A stretch of 17,295 bases of DNA. Source: Syntrophomonadaceae bacterium. Its GTDB lineage: Bacteria; Bacillota; Dethiobacteria; DTU022. How positions within the stretch are numbered: position 1 is the first letter of the stretch; each line of letters opens with the position of its first letter. Below are positions 1 through 7,067 of the stretch, piece after piece. Where the stretch lies: contig PWEB01000296.1 in assembly GCA_003553305.1 (NCBI GenBank), positions 1 through 17,295 of the forward strand, in the 5' to 3' direction. A program made the position numbers and the translations under genes. A model generated the notes under the pieces. It worked only from the letters and a program-made list of their open reading frames with translations, had not been told where the DNA came from and searched no databases.

Positions 1-578
1 GAGTTACTCAACATGCCCTGACTGAAACGGCCGAAGCTGTCAAGCAGCGGATTTCGATTCCGGTGCTTTTTTTCCCTACCGGTACAGAGTCAGTTTGTTT
101 AAATCTCGATGCTTTTCTTTTTTTAAGCTTGCTTAACTCTCGCAATTCGCAGTTCATTAGCGGTACGCAATCCAAGCTTTCTTCAGTTTTAAGCCGCCTT
201 GAGGTTGAAGTTATATCGGTCGGTTATATTATGGTTGAACCTGGCATGAAACTGGGTGAAATTGGCGAAGCCGATCTGATTGCCCGGGATAATTTCTGGC
301 AGGCGATCGGTTATGCGCTGACCGCTCAGTATATGGGGATGTCTTATGTTTATCTTGAAGCAGGAAACGGTGCCGCTCAACCGGTTCCGGCCGGTATGAT
401 CAGGGCAGTTAAGCGAGAATTGCAAGTTCCACTGATTGTCGGGGGAGGAATTCGTACTGCAATTGATGCACGCAGGGTTCGTCAGGCCGGAGCTGATATA
501 GTGGTTACCGGCACTGTAATCGAAACAGCCGGTTACAGAGAGCGACTACGTTCTATCCTGAGTGCACTTAAAGAATAA
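1..578 (+). CDS. Geranylgeranylglyceryl/heptaprenylglyceryl phosphate synthase, PcrB/GGGPS family (5' end missing)
   Basis: Prenyltransferase of the TIM-barrel PcrB/GGGPS family, which joins a polyprenyl diphosphate to sn-glycerol-1-phosphate to make an ether lipid precursor. The frame (codons from base 3) is open to the left edge, so the N-terminus and true start lie outside; a GTG at 63 is internal. Seen in order: VLFFPTGTES, LFLSLLNSRN, GYIMVEPG, the substrate/phosphate-binding YLEAGNGA, and the C-terminal phosphate-binding loops IVGGGIRT and GADIVVTGTVIE. The gene ends with TAA at 576-578 and is followed by a hairpin terminator. The loops SLLNSRN, YIMVEPG and YLEAGNGA resemble archaeal-type GGGPS, as recalled, more than Bacillus PcrB. 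The prenyl chain length (C20 or C35) cannot be read from this fragment, so no symbol is given. Family call is firm; subgroup is inferred. Confidence 0.88.
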   Translation, partial: VTQHALTETAEAVKQRISIPVLFFPTGTESVCLNLDAFLFLSLLNSRNSQFISGTQSKLSSVLSRLEVEVISVGYIMVEPGMKLGEIGEADLIARDNFWQAIGYALTAQYMGMSYVYLEAGNGAAQPVPAGMIRAVKRELQVPLIVGGGIRTAIDARRVRQAGADIVVTGTVIETAGYRERLRSILSALKE

Positions 579-655
579 ATTGCTTTAATAAATTTTGGCT
601 GTTCCGGGGCAAATTGGATATGAATATAATACAGGCCTTAAATTGTCTTAAAGTT

Positions 656-685
656 AAAAAACAGGAGGGTATCCTCCTGTTTTTT
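656..685. terminator. Bidirectional rho-independent terminator between convergent genes
   Basis: Perfect 8-bp stem ACAGGAGG (661-668) / CCTCCTGT (673-680) with a GTAT loop. It is flanked by AAAAA on the left (656-660) and TTTTT on the right (681-685), so it has a U-tract on either strand. It lies 77 bases after the PcrB-family stop and 49 bases beyond the MOSC-MogA stop on the other strand, so it can end both convergent transcripts. Confidence 0.9.
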
Positions 686-734
686 GGTTGGGTGCTGCCA
701 GGCATGGTAAGTTAGCTTGACTATAAATTTTATT

Positions 735-1652
735 TTACTCCCGGGCACATTCTCCACCGTGACCGGCAAGTGTTTCTAACGCATGCTCAAGGACCGGGGC
801 AATCACTTCCAGGCATTCGCTCACCGCTTTTGGACTGCCGGGTAGATTTATGATCAGGGTAGAGCCTCTGATCCCGGCCACTCCCCGCGAAAGCATTGCT
901 TTAGCGGTTGCTTTAGCAGTTTCCCGGCGAATTGCCTCGCCGATACCGGGCACCAAACGGTCGACTACGTCAAGGGTCGCCTCGGGAGTAACATCTCGCG
1001 GGCCAAGTCCTGTGCCGCCGGTGGTAAAAATAGCGTCTAAGCCCTGATCCGCCATGTTTTGTACAGCTTCAGATATACTTTTTCGATCATCTGATACAAT
1101 CAATGAATCTTTAACATCACCAAAGGGCAGTAAAAACTCGGTTATGGCCGGACCACTGGTATCTTCTCTTTTACCGCTGGACCCCTTATCGCTGGCAGTA
1201 ATAACGCCAAACCGGTAAGAGTCAATAATCTCAATCTTATCACCAACCTTGAGGGTGCCTTCAACCAGGACTTCCGTAAATATGCCTTCCCTGGGCATAA
1301 CACAGTCCCCGGCTTGTTCGTAAATGGCGCAGCGGTCATGACATTCTTTACCGATTTGAGTAACTCTTAAGATAGTATCCGGGCCGACCTGTAACCTGGT
1401 GCCGATAGGCAGTTTAACCAGGTCGATCCCTTTAGTGGTCAGGTTTTCAGCAAAATCCCCAGGGCCGACCTCTAAGCCCCGGGCGGTCATTTTTGAAATA
1501 CTTTCTTCAGCCAGAAGGCTGACCTGCCTGTGAGCGAAACCGGCGTGGGCATCGCCTTCCAACCCCTTATTCTTAATTAACAAACTTTCTCCGATATTTT
1601 TTTTGCGCTGTCCTTTTTTTGCGCTGGTACATACAGAAACTATTTCAGCCAT
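735..1652 (-). CDS. MOSC domain-MogA/MoaB fusion protein (molybdopterin adenylyltransferase)
   Basis: Last gene of the Mo-cofactor operon, 305 residues. Residues about 1-143 form a MOSC domain: GDAHAGFAHRQVSLL at 33-47 and a Cys-rich stretch GKECHDRCAIYEQAGDC (101-117; C104, C108, C117), MOSC domains being sulfur-carrying/pterin-binding modules. Residues about 146-305 are a MogA/MoaB domain, which adenylylates molybdopterin before metal insertion. It shows TTGGTGLGPRD (210-220) and NLPGSP (269-274). The frame opens upstream to 1781, but the ATG at 1652 is chosen because AGAGGA lies just upstream and the extra 43 residues overlap the end of the MobB-MoaC gene out of frame. With this start it overlaps that gene by 8 bases, suggesting translational coupling. 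The domain reading is secure; the MOSC half's biochemical role is inferred from the family. Confidence 0.9.
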   Translation of the reverse strand: MAEIVSVCTSAKKGQRKKNIGESLLIKNKGLEGDAHAGFAHRQVSLLAEESISKMTARGLEVGPGDFAENLTTKGIDLVKLPIGTRLQVGPDTILRVTQIGKECHDRCAIYEQAGDCVMPREGIFTEVLVEGTLKVGDKIEIIDSYRFGVITASDKGSSGKREDTSGPAITEFLLPFGDVKDSLIVSDDRKSISEAVQNMADQGLDAIFTTGGTGLGPRDVTPEATLDVVDRLVPGIGEAIRRETAKATAKAMLSRGVAGIRGSTLIINLPGSPKAVSECLEVIAPVLEHALETLAGHGGECARE

Positions 1653-2649
1653 TATTTTCCTCTCGGCGATAATGCCCGGAGCGCCCTCCTTTCTTTTCTT
1701 CCAGACGGATATTCTGGATAACCATATTTTTATCGATTGCTTTACACATGTCATAGATAGTAAGAGCAGCGATACTAACACCGGTCAACGCTTCCATTTC
1801 CACCCCGGTTTGTCCGGTTAGTTTCACTCTTACCCCTATCTCAATTTTTGCCAAATTGTCGTCGGTATTATCGACCGGCTCAAAATTAACTTCGACCCCG
1901 GAGATACCGAGGGGATGAGCCATCGGAATTAGACGTCCGGTTTCCTTTACTGCCATTACAGCTGCTACCTGGGCCACACTGAAAACATCACCTTTTTCCA
2001 TACTTCCAGCCCTGATTCTGTCCAGGGTTTCAGGAGCCATCTTGATTTCACCCCGGGCATATGCTTCCCGCATGGTTTGCTGCTTAGCAGAAACATCAAC
2101 CATCTTAGGACGTCCCGCATCATCAAAGTGAGTTAGCTTGGCGGTGGTTTCAAAAAATTGCTCGCAGATAAAATCAGCCAGGGCAGAAGCGTCATCCATA
2201 CTAAACAGCGGTAGGTCAAGGTCTGAAAGCTCTAGATCTGTAACCAGGGCAATTGTATTTTCGGTGAGCAGGGGTTCGCTGTTGATTTCTTTACGGACTA
2301 TCTCGATCTTGGGATGCCTGGTTTTTTTATTTCCCTCGACGATAATTAAGTCTAGATCATGAAGCAATTCCCCGGCAGCATCGATTCCGCTTTTCCCTTT
2401 ACTTAAATGATCGCCGGGTCCAATCAAGACATAGCCGTCCGGTGCAGTCATCCCGGAGATTTCTGCACCGGCCCTGGCAAAACGCCAGCTGTCTTTACCG
2501 GGCAGGTCAAACTCGTAATTTTTGAGATTGCCTTTTAGGGCAGCTACACGCAGGCCCTTTATTTTAAGCTCAGGCAGCAGCTTCTCCAGAATAGTTGTTT
2601 TGCCGGCTTTTGATTGAGCGGCAACGAAATGTATGATCACTGGTGGCAA
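1645..2649 (-). CDS. MobB-MoaC fusion protein
   Basis: One 334-residue polypeptide with two cofactor-pathway domains. Residues about 1-165 resemble MobB, a GTP-binding accessory of the dinucleotide form of molybdenum cofactor: P-loop-like AQSKAGKT (11-18) and the MobB hallmark PGKDSWRFARAGA (50-62). Residues about 172-330 are MoaC, cyclic pyranopterin monophosphate synthase, which acts after MoaA: FDDAGRPKMVDVSAKQQT (175-192), MEKGDVF (217-223), LTGQTGVEMEALTGVSIAAL (278-297) and IYDMCKAIDKNMVI (298-311). The lysines in KGDVF and DKNMVI match the catalytic lysines known in E. coli MoaC. The start is TTG at 2649, with AAGGAGGT (2656-2663) 6 bases upstream; a GTG three codons later is less well placed. 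Oddity: the MobB P-loop has Ala for the first Gly, and the usual His-rich KHxxH stretch reads KGNLKN. MoaC looks intact; MobB activity is uncertain. Confidence 0.92.
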   Translation of the reverse strand: MPPVIIHFVAAQSKAGKTTILEKLLPELKIKGLRVAALKGNLKNYEFDLPGKDSWRFARAGAEISGMTAPDGYVLIGPGDHLSKGKSGIDAAGELLHDLDLIIVEGNKKTRHPKIEIVRKEINSEPLLTENTIALVTDLELSDLDLPLFSMDDASALADFICEQFFETTAKLTHFDDAGRPKMVDVSAKQQTMREAYARGEIKMAPETLDRIRAGSMEKGDVFSVAQVAAVMAVKETGRLIPMAHPLGISGVEVNFEPVDNTDDNLAKIEIGVRVKLTGQTGVEMEALTGVSIAALTIYDMCKAIDKNMVIQNIRLEEKKGGRSGHYRREENNG

Positions 2650-2682
2650 AATTTTACCTCCTTAAATTCTGTTAGCAATTAA

Positions 2683-3678
2683 TTATCCGCCTGTCTGGGA
2701 CATCCCGCGCATTGACCCTGATTTAACATTGCCGCACTTGCCGTCTGCAGCCATTTGGTGTTCAACAGGCTTACTGCTCAGAACTTCCCTGATCAATTCC
2801 TGTAAAGCTAGTTTATCATCCAAAACCGGCTGGACTGGTTTTTCATCCTGCCAGTATAGACAGGCTTTAAGATTGCCTTCCGAAGTCAGGCGCAGGCGAT
2901 TGCAGGTGTCACAAAAATGTTTGCTGATCGGATGGATCAACCCAATGGTTCCTTGGCCATCCGGAATTGTATATGATTCAGCCGGTCCTGCTCCTCCAAG
3001 CAGAGGTACCGGAGATAAGGGCAGTCCTGCCTTTTGAGCTGTATCCTCAACAAAACTTAAAGGCAGGAAATGATCTTTGTATGCCTGGTCGTGATCACCA
3101 ATTGGCATATACTCAATGAACCTCACGTGCAGTGGTTTTTCACGAACTAACCGGATAAAGTCGATGACTTCACCATCGTTAATCCCTTTCATTAAGACGG
3201 TATTCAGTTTGACCGGGTGCAGATCATTTTCCAGGGCTGCTTCAATGCCTTGCAAAGCGCTTTTTAATTCACCGCAGCGGGTGACCTCCCGGAAGAGTTC
3301 AGGACGAAGCGTATCAAGGCTAATATTGACCCGATCCAGGCCGGCTTTTTTTAGCTCAGCTGCAAAGCGAGGCAAAAGGATCCCGTTGGTAGTCATAGAT
3401 AGATCATTGATGCCTGGGGTAGCAGCTATGCCTTTAATTAATTCGATCACATTTTTTCTCACCAGCGGTTCTCCACCGGTTATACGTATTTTACTGATCC
3501 CCAGCTCCGCTCCGGCAGACACCACTTTCAAGATCTCTTCATAGCTTAAAATTGCGCTGTGAGATGTTTGTTCGATGCCTTCTTCATTCATACAATAAAC
3601 ACAGCGCAGGTTGCAGCGGTCGGTAATCGAGATCCGCAGGTAATCATGTTTTCTTCCGTGACCATCATTTAATGCCAT
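2683..3678 (-). CDS. moaA: GTP 3',8-cyclase MoaA (radical SAM)
   Basis: First enzyme of molybdopterin synthesis: it uses two 4Fe-4S clusters and S-adenosylmethionine to rearrange GTP into 3',8-cyclo-7,8-dihydro-GTP, the substrate of MoaC. The length, 331 residues, is usual for the family. The N-terminal radical SAM cluster motif is CNLRCVYC (C22, C26, C29), followed by RITGGEPLVRK (65-75). The C-terminal substrate-binding cluster is FCDTCNRLRLTSEGNLKAC (C256, C259, C273). The protein ends in MRGMSQTGG, and the terminal double glycine is required for activity in known MoaA. ATG at 3678 has AAAGGAG about 9 bases upstream. It starts 3 bases after the stop of the MoeA fusion gene and is followed 33 bases later by the MobB-MoaC gene, so it is mid-operon. 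The two enzymes for the first pathway step are thus adjacent. Confidence 0.96.
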   Translation of the reverse strand: MALNDGHGRKHDYLRISITDRCNLRCVYCMNEEGIEQTSHSAILSYEEILKVVSAGAELGISKIRITGGEPLVRKNVIELIKGIAATPGINDLSMTTNGILLPRFAAELKKAGLDRVNISLDTLRPELFREVTRCGELKSALQGIEAALENDLHPVKLNTVLMKGINDGEVIDFIRLVREKPLHVRFIEYMPIGDHDQAYKDHFLPLSFVEDTAQKAGLPLSPVPLLGGAGPAESYTIPDGQGTIGLIHPISKHFCDTCNRLRLTSEGNLKACLYWQDEKPVQPVLDDKLALQELIREVLSSKPVEHQMAADGKCGNVKSGSMRGMSQTGG

Positions 3679-3681
3679 GGT

Positions 3682-5589
3682 TTAGCTCCTTTTCTCTATG
3701 ATCTGTCCGGCATCTCGCATGCTGTAGCCCCCCATTGCCTCAACCTGCTGTTGAAAGTTTGGGTCGGTAATAATTTCAAGTAGGAACTTTGCTTCATCAC
3801 TGTTATAAAAAGATTCGCTGAGCAGAAGGTCGTAACGTTCCTCAATTAACGGAACAAAGTGAAGGCCGAAAGCTTTTGCGGCCGGTAGAATCCCCAGTCC
3901 AACCCGTGCAGTTCCTGCAGCAACGGCGGCAGCCACATTTAAGTGTGTATATTCTTCACGTTCATAGCCGTAAATCTGTTCTGGTAAAAGGTTTGCTTCC
4001 TGCAGGAGGTGATCAAAAAGCAGACGGGTTCCGGCTCCTTTCTGGCGGTTGATAAAACTAAGTTTTAAATCAGCCAGCTGAGTTATCGTTTCAAGCCCGT
4101 CAGGGTTTCCTTCAGGGACAATCCAACCCTGCATCCGGTAGGCCAGGTTAATCAGGTGTACTTTCTTTTCAGGAAGCAGTTTATTGATATAGGGCCAGTT
4201 ATATTCTTTTGTTGCGGGGTCAAAAAGATGGACTCCGGCCAGATGAGCTTGTCCGCGTCCAACAGCGGCGATTCCACCCATGCTGCCCACATGGGCTGAA
4301 GAAAGAGTCGACCGTGGGTCGCGTTTTTTCAGCTCTGTAGCAAGCAGATCAATAATCAGATCATGGCTGCCGGAAGCCAGCAGATTGTGAAGCAATTCTT
4401 CCTGCGGCCGGTAAATTTCTATTTCCACAGTTTGATCCTGTTCAAATCCTAAAGAGTTGGCCGGAATAACCAAAAGCCCGTCCGCTCTGACCAGGGACAT
4501 GGTCACGCCTGCCCCCCTGGTCAGTGGATTGGCTATGTACCGGCCGTTCACAAAGCCTATTGTCATGCGCACAAATTCTTCTACCCCCACTTCTGAAACA
4601 ACTCTTCTGCCCAGGGTTACCGGCAGTTTCTCGCGCTGCGGTAGGGGCAGAGCCAGGTGACGGTAAATCAAAGGTTGAACGAACCACTCCAGGCTCAGGT
4701 AAGCAGAAACAGGATAGCCGGGCAGGCCGACTACCGGTTTTTTATTAGCCTGGCCGAGGATAGTCGGTTTACCGGGACGAGTTGCCACGCCGTGCAAAAA
4801 GACTTCACCCAGTTCTTCAATGGTAGAAAAGGTATAATCTTTTTCTCCGGCTGAAGATCCGGCATTGATGATGACCAGATCGAATTGTTTAAGGGCGTTA
4901 GCAACTGCTTTTCTTAGTTCTTCAGGCACATCGGGCACAATAGGTAGAATAAAAGGTTCAGCTCCCCACTGCCTTAGAAATGATGCAATCACTGTGCTGT
5001 TAAAATCGGGTATGCTGCCTTTCTTCCGCTCCTGTCCGGCGCTAACGATTTCTGAACCACTGGGGATTACAGCCACTTTCGGTTTAGCCAGCACTTCGAG
5101 CTCAGTAACTCCGCCGGCTAGAAGGGCGCCAAGGTCAGGTGGTTTCAGACTATGCCGGGCCGGGACAATGAGTTCTCCGGCTACCACGTCTTCTCCAACC
5201 GCTCGGACATGCTGCCAGGGAGTTGCCGGAGCTATGATCTCTATTCTCTGATCATCTAAAACCTGGAGTTCTTCCACTTTTATTACTGCATCAAAGCCTG
5301 GGGGCAGAAGTTCTCCGGTGTTGATGTTCTGGTAGTCTTCCCCGGGGTTAAGGTAAAGTGGGTTCTGATCGGAGGCGCCAAAAGTATTTCCCGCCAGGAC
5401 AGAAATACCGTCCATTGCGGCAGAATGATAAGCGGGCATGGATAATTTGGCAAACACAGTTTCAGCAGTTACCCGGCCCAGCGTTTCAGCGACAGGTAGT
5501 TTTTCAGTGCGGTAGGGTATTTCAACCCCGTTTAAAAAACTTTGCAGAGCTTCTTCACGGGGTGTATTGCTCAGATAAACTTTTCTCAT
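3682..5589 (-). CDS. MoeA-periplasmic-binding-protein-like fusion (molybdopterin molybdenumtransferase family)
   Basis: A 635-residue protein. Residues about 1-395 are MoeA, which inserts molybdate or tungstate into adenylylated molybdopterin: HSAAMDGIS (55-63), INAGSSAGEKDYT (241-253), TRPGKPT (270-276) and GLPGYPVSAY (288-297). Residues about 400-630 resemble the PBP-like substrate-binding domain found on a known class of MoeA fusions: VGSMGGIAAV (434-443), GQAHLAGVHLFDP (446-458), then FINRQKGAGTRLLFD and AVAAGTARVGLGI. No signal peptide is seen, so the domain is probably cytosolic and may sense a ligand. The frame extends to a GTG at 5595, but that codon abuts the AGGAG site; the ATG at 5589 has 7-base spacing and is preferred. 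It is the second MoeA-type gene of the operon, 28 bases after the first. What the second domain binds is not known from sequence. Confidence 0.9.
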   Translation of the reverse strand: MRKVYLSNTPREEALQSFLNGVEIPYRTEKLPVAETLGRVTAETVFAKLSMPAYHSAAMDGISVLAGNTFGASDQNPLYLNPGEDYQNINTGELLPPGFDAVIKVEELQVLDDQRIEIIAPATPWQHVRAVGEDVVAGELIVPARHSLKPPDLGALLAGGVTELEVLAKPKVAVIPSGSEIVSAGQERKKGSIPDFNSTVIASFLRQWGAEPFILPIVPDVPEELRKAVANALKQFDLVIINAGSSAGEKDYTFSTIEELGEVFLHGVATRPGKPTILGQANKKPVVGLPGYPVSAYLSLEWFVQPLIYRHLALPLPQREKLPVTLGRRVVSEVGVEEFVRMTIGFVNGRYIANPLTRGAGVTMSLVRADGLLVIPANSLGFEQDQTVEIEIYRPQEELLHNLLASGSHDLIIDLLATELKKRDPRSTLSSAHVGSMGGIAAVGRGQAHLAGVHLFDPATKEYNWPYINKLLPEKKVHLINLAYRMQGWIVPEGNPDGLETITQLADLKLSFINRQKGAGTRLLFDHLLQEANLLPEQIYGYEREEYTHLNVAAAVAAGTARVGLGILPAAKAFGLHFVPLIEERYDLLLSESFYNSDEAKFLLEIITDPNFQQQVEAMGGYSMRDAGQIIEKRS

Positions 5590-5617
5590 CAGCACTCTCC
5601 TGTTAATTGTAATCGGT

Positions 5618-6844
5618 TTATTCCCAAATCCTTACTTCAACTTGTTCTCCGGCGCTTAGCCCCTCCTTGGAGACCGGAACAGTCAATAAGCCGTCAGCTT
5701 CAGCTAAAGTGCGCAGCATACCAGAGCGGCCAAAAATAGGAACAGCGCTCAGTCCATGATCAGCATCTTCCAGTTTAATCCTTACATAATCAGTCCGCCC
5801 GGAACGTGAGGAAATATTGCGGGCAAGGACTGCCTTAACAGTAGGGTTAAATTTTTTGCCGGCCAGCCCACTCAGGCACTCAATAATTGCTCCTCCAAAG
5901 ATATCAAAAATATTTAATGCAGAGACCGGGTGGCCGGGAAGGCCAAGCACCGGCTTACCGTTACAGTTTGCCAGCAGGGTTGGCTTACCGGGCTGAACTG
6001 AAATGCCTTCTACAAGCAGGCCGGGTATGCCAAGTTCCTGCATGGTGCGGGCAGTATAATCGCGACTGCCTACCGAACTGCCTCCGGTGAAAACTAACAT
6101 ATCAACTTCCTTCAGCATGTTTTGGCTTTTATCGAGAAATGTTTCGTAATGATCAGGCAGGATCCCCCCGTATTTGACTATGGTTTCCTTTTGTTCAGAA
6201 AGGTAAAGTAATGCCGGAGCGTTACTGTCCCTAATTTTACCGGTTTCTAAAGTCTCTTTGCTGTAGTCAACCAATTCATCTCCGCTCGAAAAAAAACCAA
6301 CCACCGGCTTGCGATGGACGTTTAATTCTGTAATACCCAGTGAAGCGAGCATCCCAATCTCCGGGGCGCGCATGCGGTGTCCCTGAAAAAGTAACGGATC
6401 GCCCATTTTTAAATCTTCTCCGCGGTGAATAACGTTTTCACCCGGGGCGACCTGGCGGAAACTCTGCAGCATAGTTCCGGTTAATTCCGTATCTTCGATC
6501 ATGATTACTGCATCTGCTTCTGCCGGCAGCATTCCACCGGTATGGACCAGCCTGCATTCTCCGCTATTAATTGAAGGGGCAGGCTGTCCCATTAATATCT
6601 CTCCGGCATATTCGAGCATAGCCGGGATCCCTTCACCAGCCCCAAAAGTATCCCTGGCGGTGACAGCATAGCCGTCTACTGTCGAGCGGTTAAAATCCGG
6701 AACATTTTCGGGAGAATAAATTGTTTCAGCCAGGCAGCGGCTGCCTGACTTTTCCAGGGCTATTCTTTCGTTTTCCAGGGAAGCGAAATTCTCGTTGATT
6801 ATGTCGAAAACGTTTTCAGGATCAGTAACCTGCATTAGTTTCAT
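5618..6844 (-). CDS. moeA: Molybdopterin molybdenumtransferase MoeA
   Basis: Metal-insertion enzyme of the cofactor pathway, 408 residues, the usual MoeA length. Motifs: FNRSTVDGYAV (51-61), VHTGGMLPAEADAVIMIED (100-118), SSGDE (186-190), the MPT-binding TGGSSVGSRDYT (253-264), VQPGKPT (283-289) and GLPGHPVSAL (301-310). A C-terminal beta-barrel follows to VEVRIWE. The reading frame is open to 6973, but the ATG at 6844 has GAGGTG a few bases upstream and the family N-terminus begins there. The additional upstream codons fall in the structured leader RNA and are not conserved MoeA sequence. It is the first gene after the riboswitch-like leader and promoter, so it heads the operon. Together with the downstream MoeA fusion it gives two metal-insertion enzymes. 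Confidence 0.93.
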   Translation of the reverse strand: MKLMQVTDPENVFDIINENFASLENERIALEKSGSRCLAETIYSPENVPDFNRSTVDGYAVTARDTFGAGEGIPAMLEYAGEILMGQPAPSINSGECRLVHTGGMLPAEADAVIMIEDTELTGTMLQSFRQVAPGENVIHRGEDLKMGDPLLFQGHRMRAPEIGMLASLGITELNVHRKPVVGFFSSGDELVDYSKETLETGKIRDSNAPALLYLSEQKETIVKYGGILPDHYETFLDKSQNMLKEVDMLVFTGGSSVGSRDYTARTMQELGIPGLLVEGISVQPGKPTLLANCNGKPVLGLPGHPVSALNIFDIFGGAIIECLSGLAGKKFNPTVKAVLARNISSRSGRTDYVRIKLEDADHGLSAVPIFGRSGMLRTLAEADGLLTVPVSKEGLSAGEQVEVRIWE

Positions 6845-6861
6845 AAGAGCACCTCTTAAGC

Positions 6862-6901
6862 ATATAAATAAGCCGCGCCTCCTTTTAAAAGAAAACGCGG
6901 C
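6862..6901 (-). terminator. GC-rich hairpin at the end of the leader; possible expression platform
   Basis: In RNA sense, GCCGCG (6901-6896) pairs with CGCGGC (6877-6872), followed by UUAUUUAUAU. The loop contains AAAAGGAGG (6886-6878). It lies just upstream of the moeA ribosome binding site. The U-tract is broken, so it may be a weak terminator or a helix of the aptamer itself rather than a classic terminator. The aptamer helix GCC (6910-6908)/GGC (6902-6900) shares bases with it, which would make the two mutually exclusive. Confidence 0.4.
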
Positions 6902-7010
6902 CTTGACGGCATAGTCTCCTTTCCAAATACGGGAGGCGGGGGGATTTCTCTCCCCACCCTGACCGACCACCATAACTTCTAAATAAGCATTAGGTGAACC
7001 GGCTCGGAGT
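6871..7010 (-). promoter_or_regulatory. Probable Moco (molybdenum/tungsten cofactor) riboswitch leader
   Basis: Structured 5' leader between a good promoter and moeA. In RNA sense it begins ACUCCGAGCCGGUUCACC (7010-6993). A long helix pairs CCGG-UUCACC (7002-6993) with GGUGGUCGG (6971-6963). At its tip are CCUAA (6994-6990) and UAUGG (6974-6970), the two halves of an 11-nt-type GNRA tetraloop receptor. A second stem, GGGGA (6955-6951)/UCCCC (6944-6940), carries a GAGAAA loop that could dock there. CUCC (7009-7006) can pair with GGAG (6919-6916), and GGAAAGGAG then AUGCCGUCAAGGCCGC follow. This layout and the wording resemble the Moco RNA motif (Rfam RF01055) as I remember it. The placement ahead of a cofactor operon fits. 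A covariance-model hit would settle it. Confidence 0.75.
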
Positions 7011-7032
7011 TTGCTGTTGAAAATCTATTTAC

Positions 7033-7061
7033 ATTATAACATATTCCAGTCGATACGAGAA
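7033..7061 (-). promoter_or_regulatory. Predicted sigma-A-type promoter of the Mo-cofactor operon
   Basis: A perfect -10 TATAAT (7038-7033, minus strand) with a weak -35 (TTCTCG, 7061-7056) at 17-base spacing. The predicted transcript starts near 7026, so almost the whole leader before moeA (ATG at 6844) would be riboswitch-like RNA. The weak -35 makes this a prediction only. It sits 30 bases past the stop of the second CHR gene with no terminator between, so read-through from the marR operon is possible. Confidence 0.5.
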
Positions 7062-7067
7062 CAATTG

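Noticed and set aside
1653..1781. A 43-residue N-terminal extension of the MOSC-MogA protein
   Set aside because: It overlaps the end of the MobB-MoaC gene in another frame and has no family similarity; the ATG at 1652 has its own binding site.
4442..5251. Several open frames of 65 to 128 codons on either strand inside the MoeA-fusion gene
   Set aside because: They are shadows of a long, clearly conserved coding frame and show no recognisable protein motifs.
6845..6973. A 43-residue N-terminal extension of MoeA starting at an ATG at 6973
   Set aside because: It falls in the structured leader RNA, its ATG is part of the tetraloop-receptor half UAUGG, and the family N-terminus with a ribosome binding site is at 6844.
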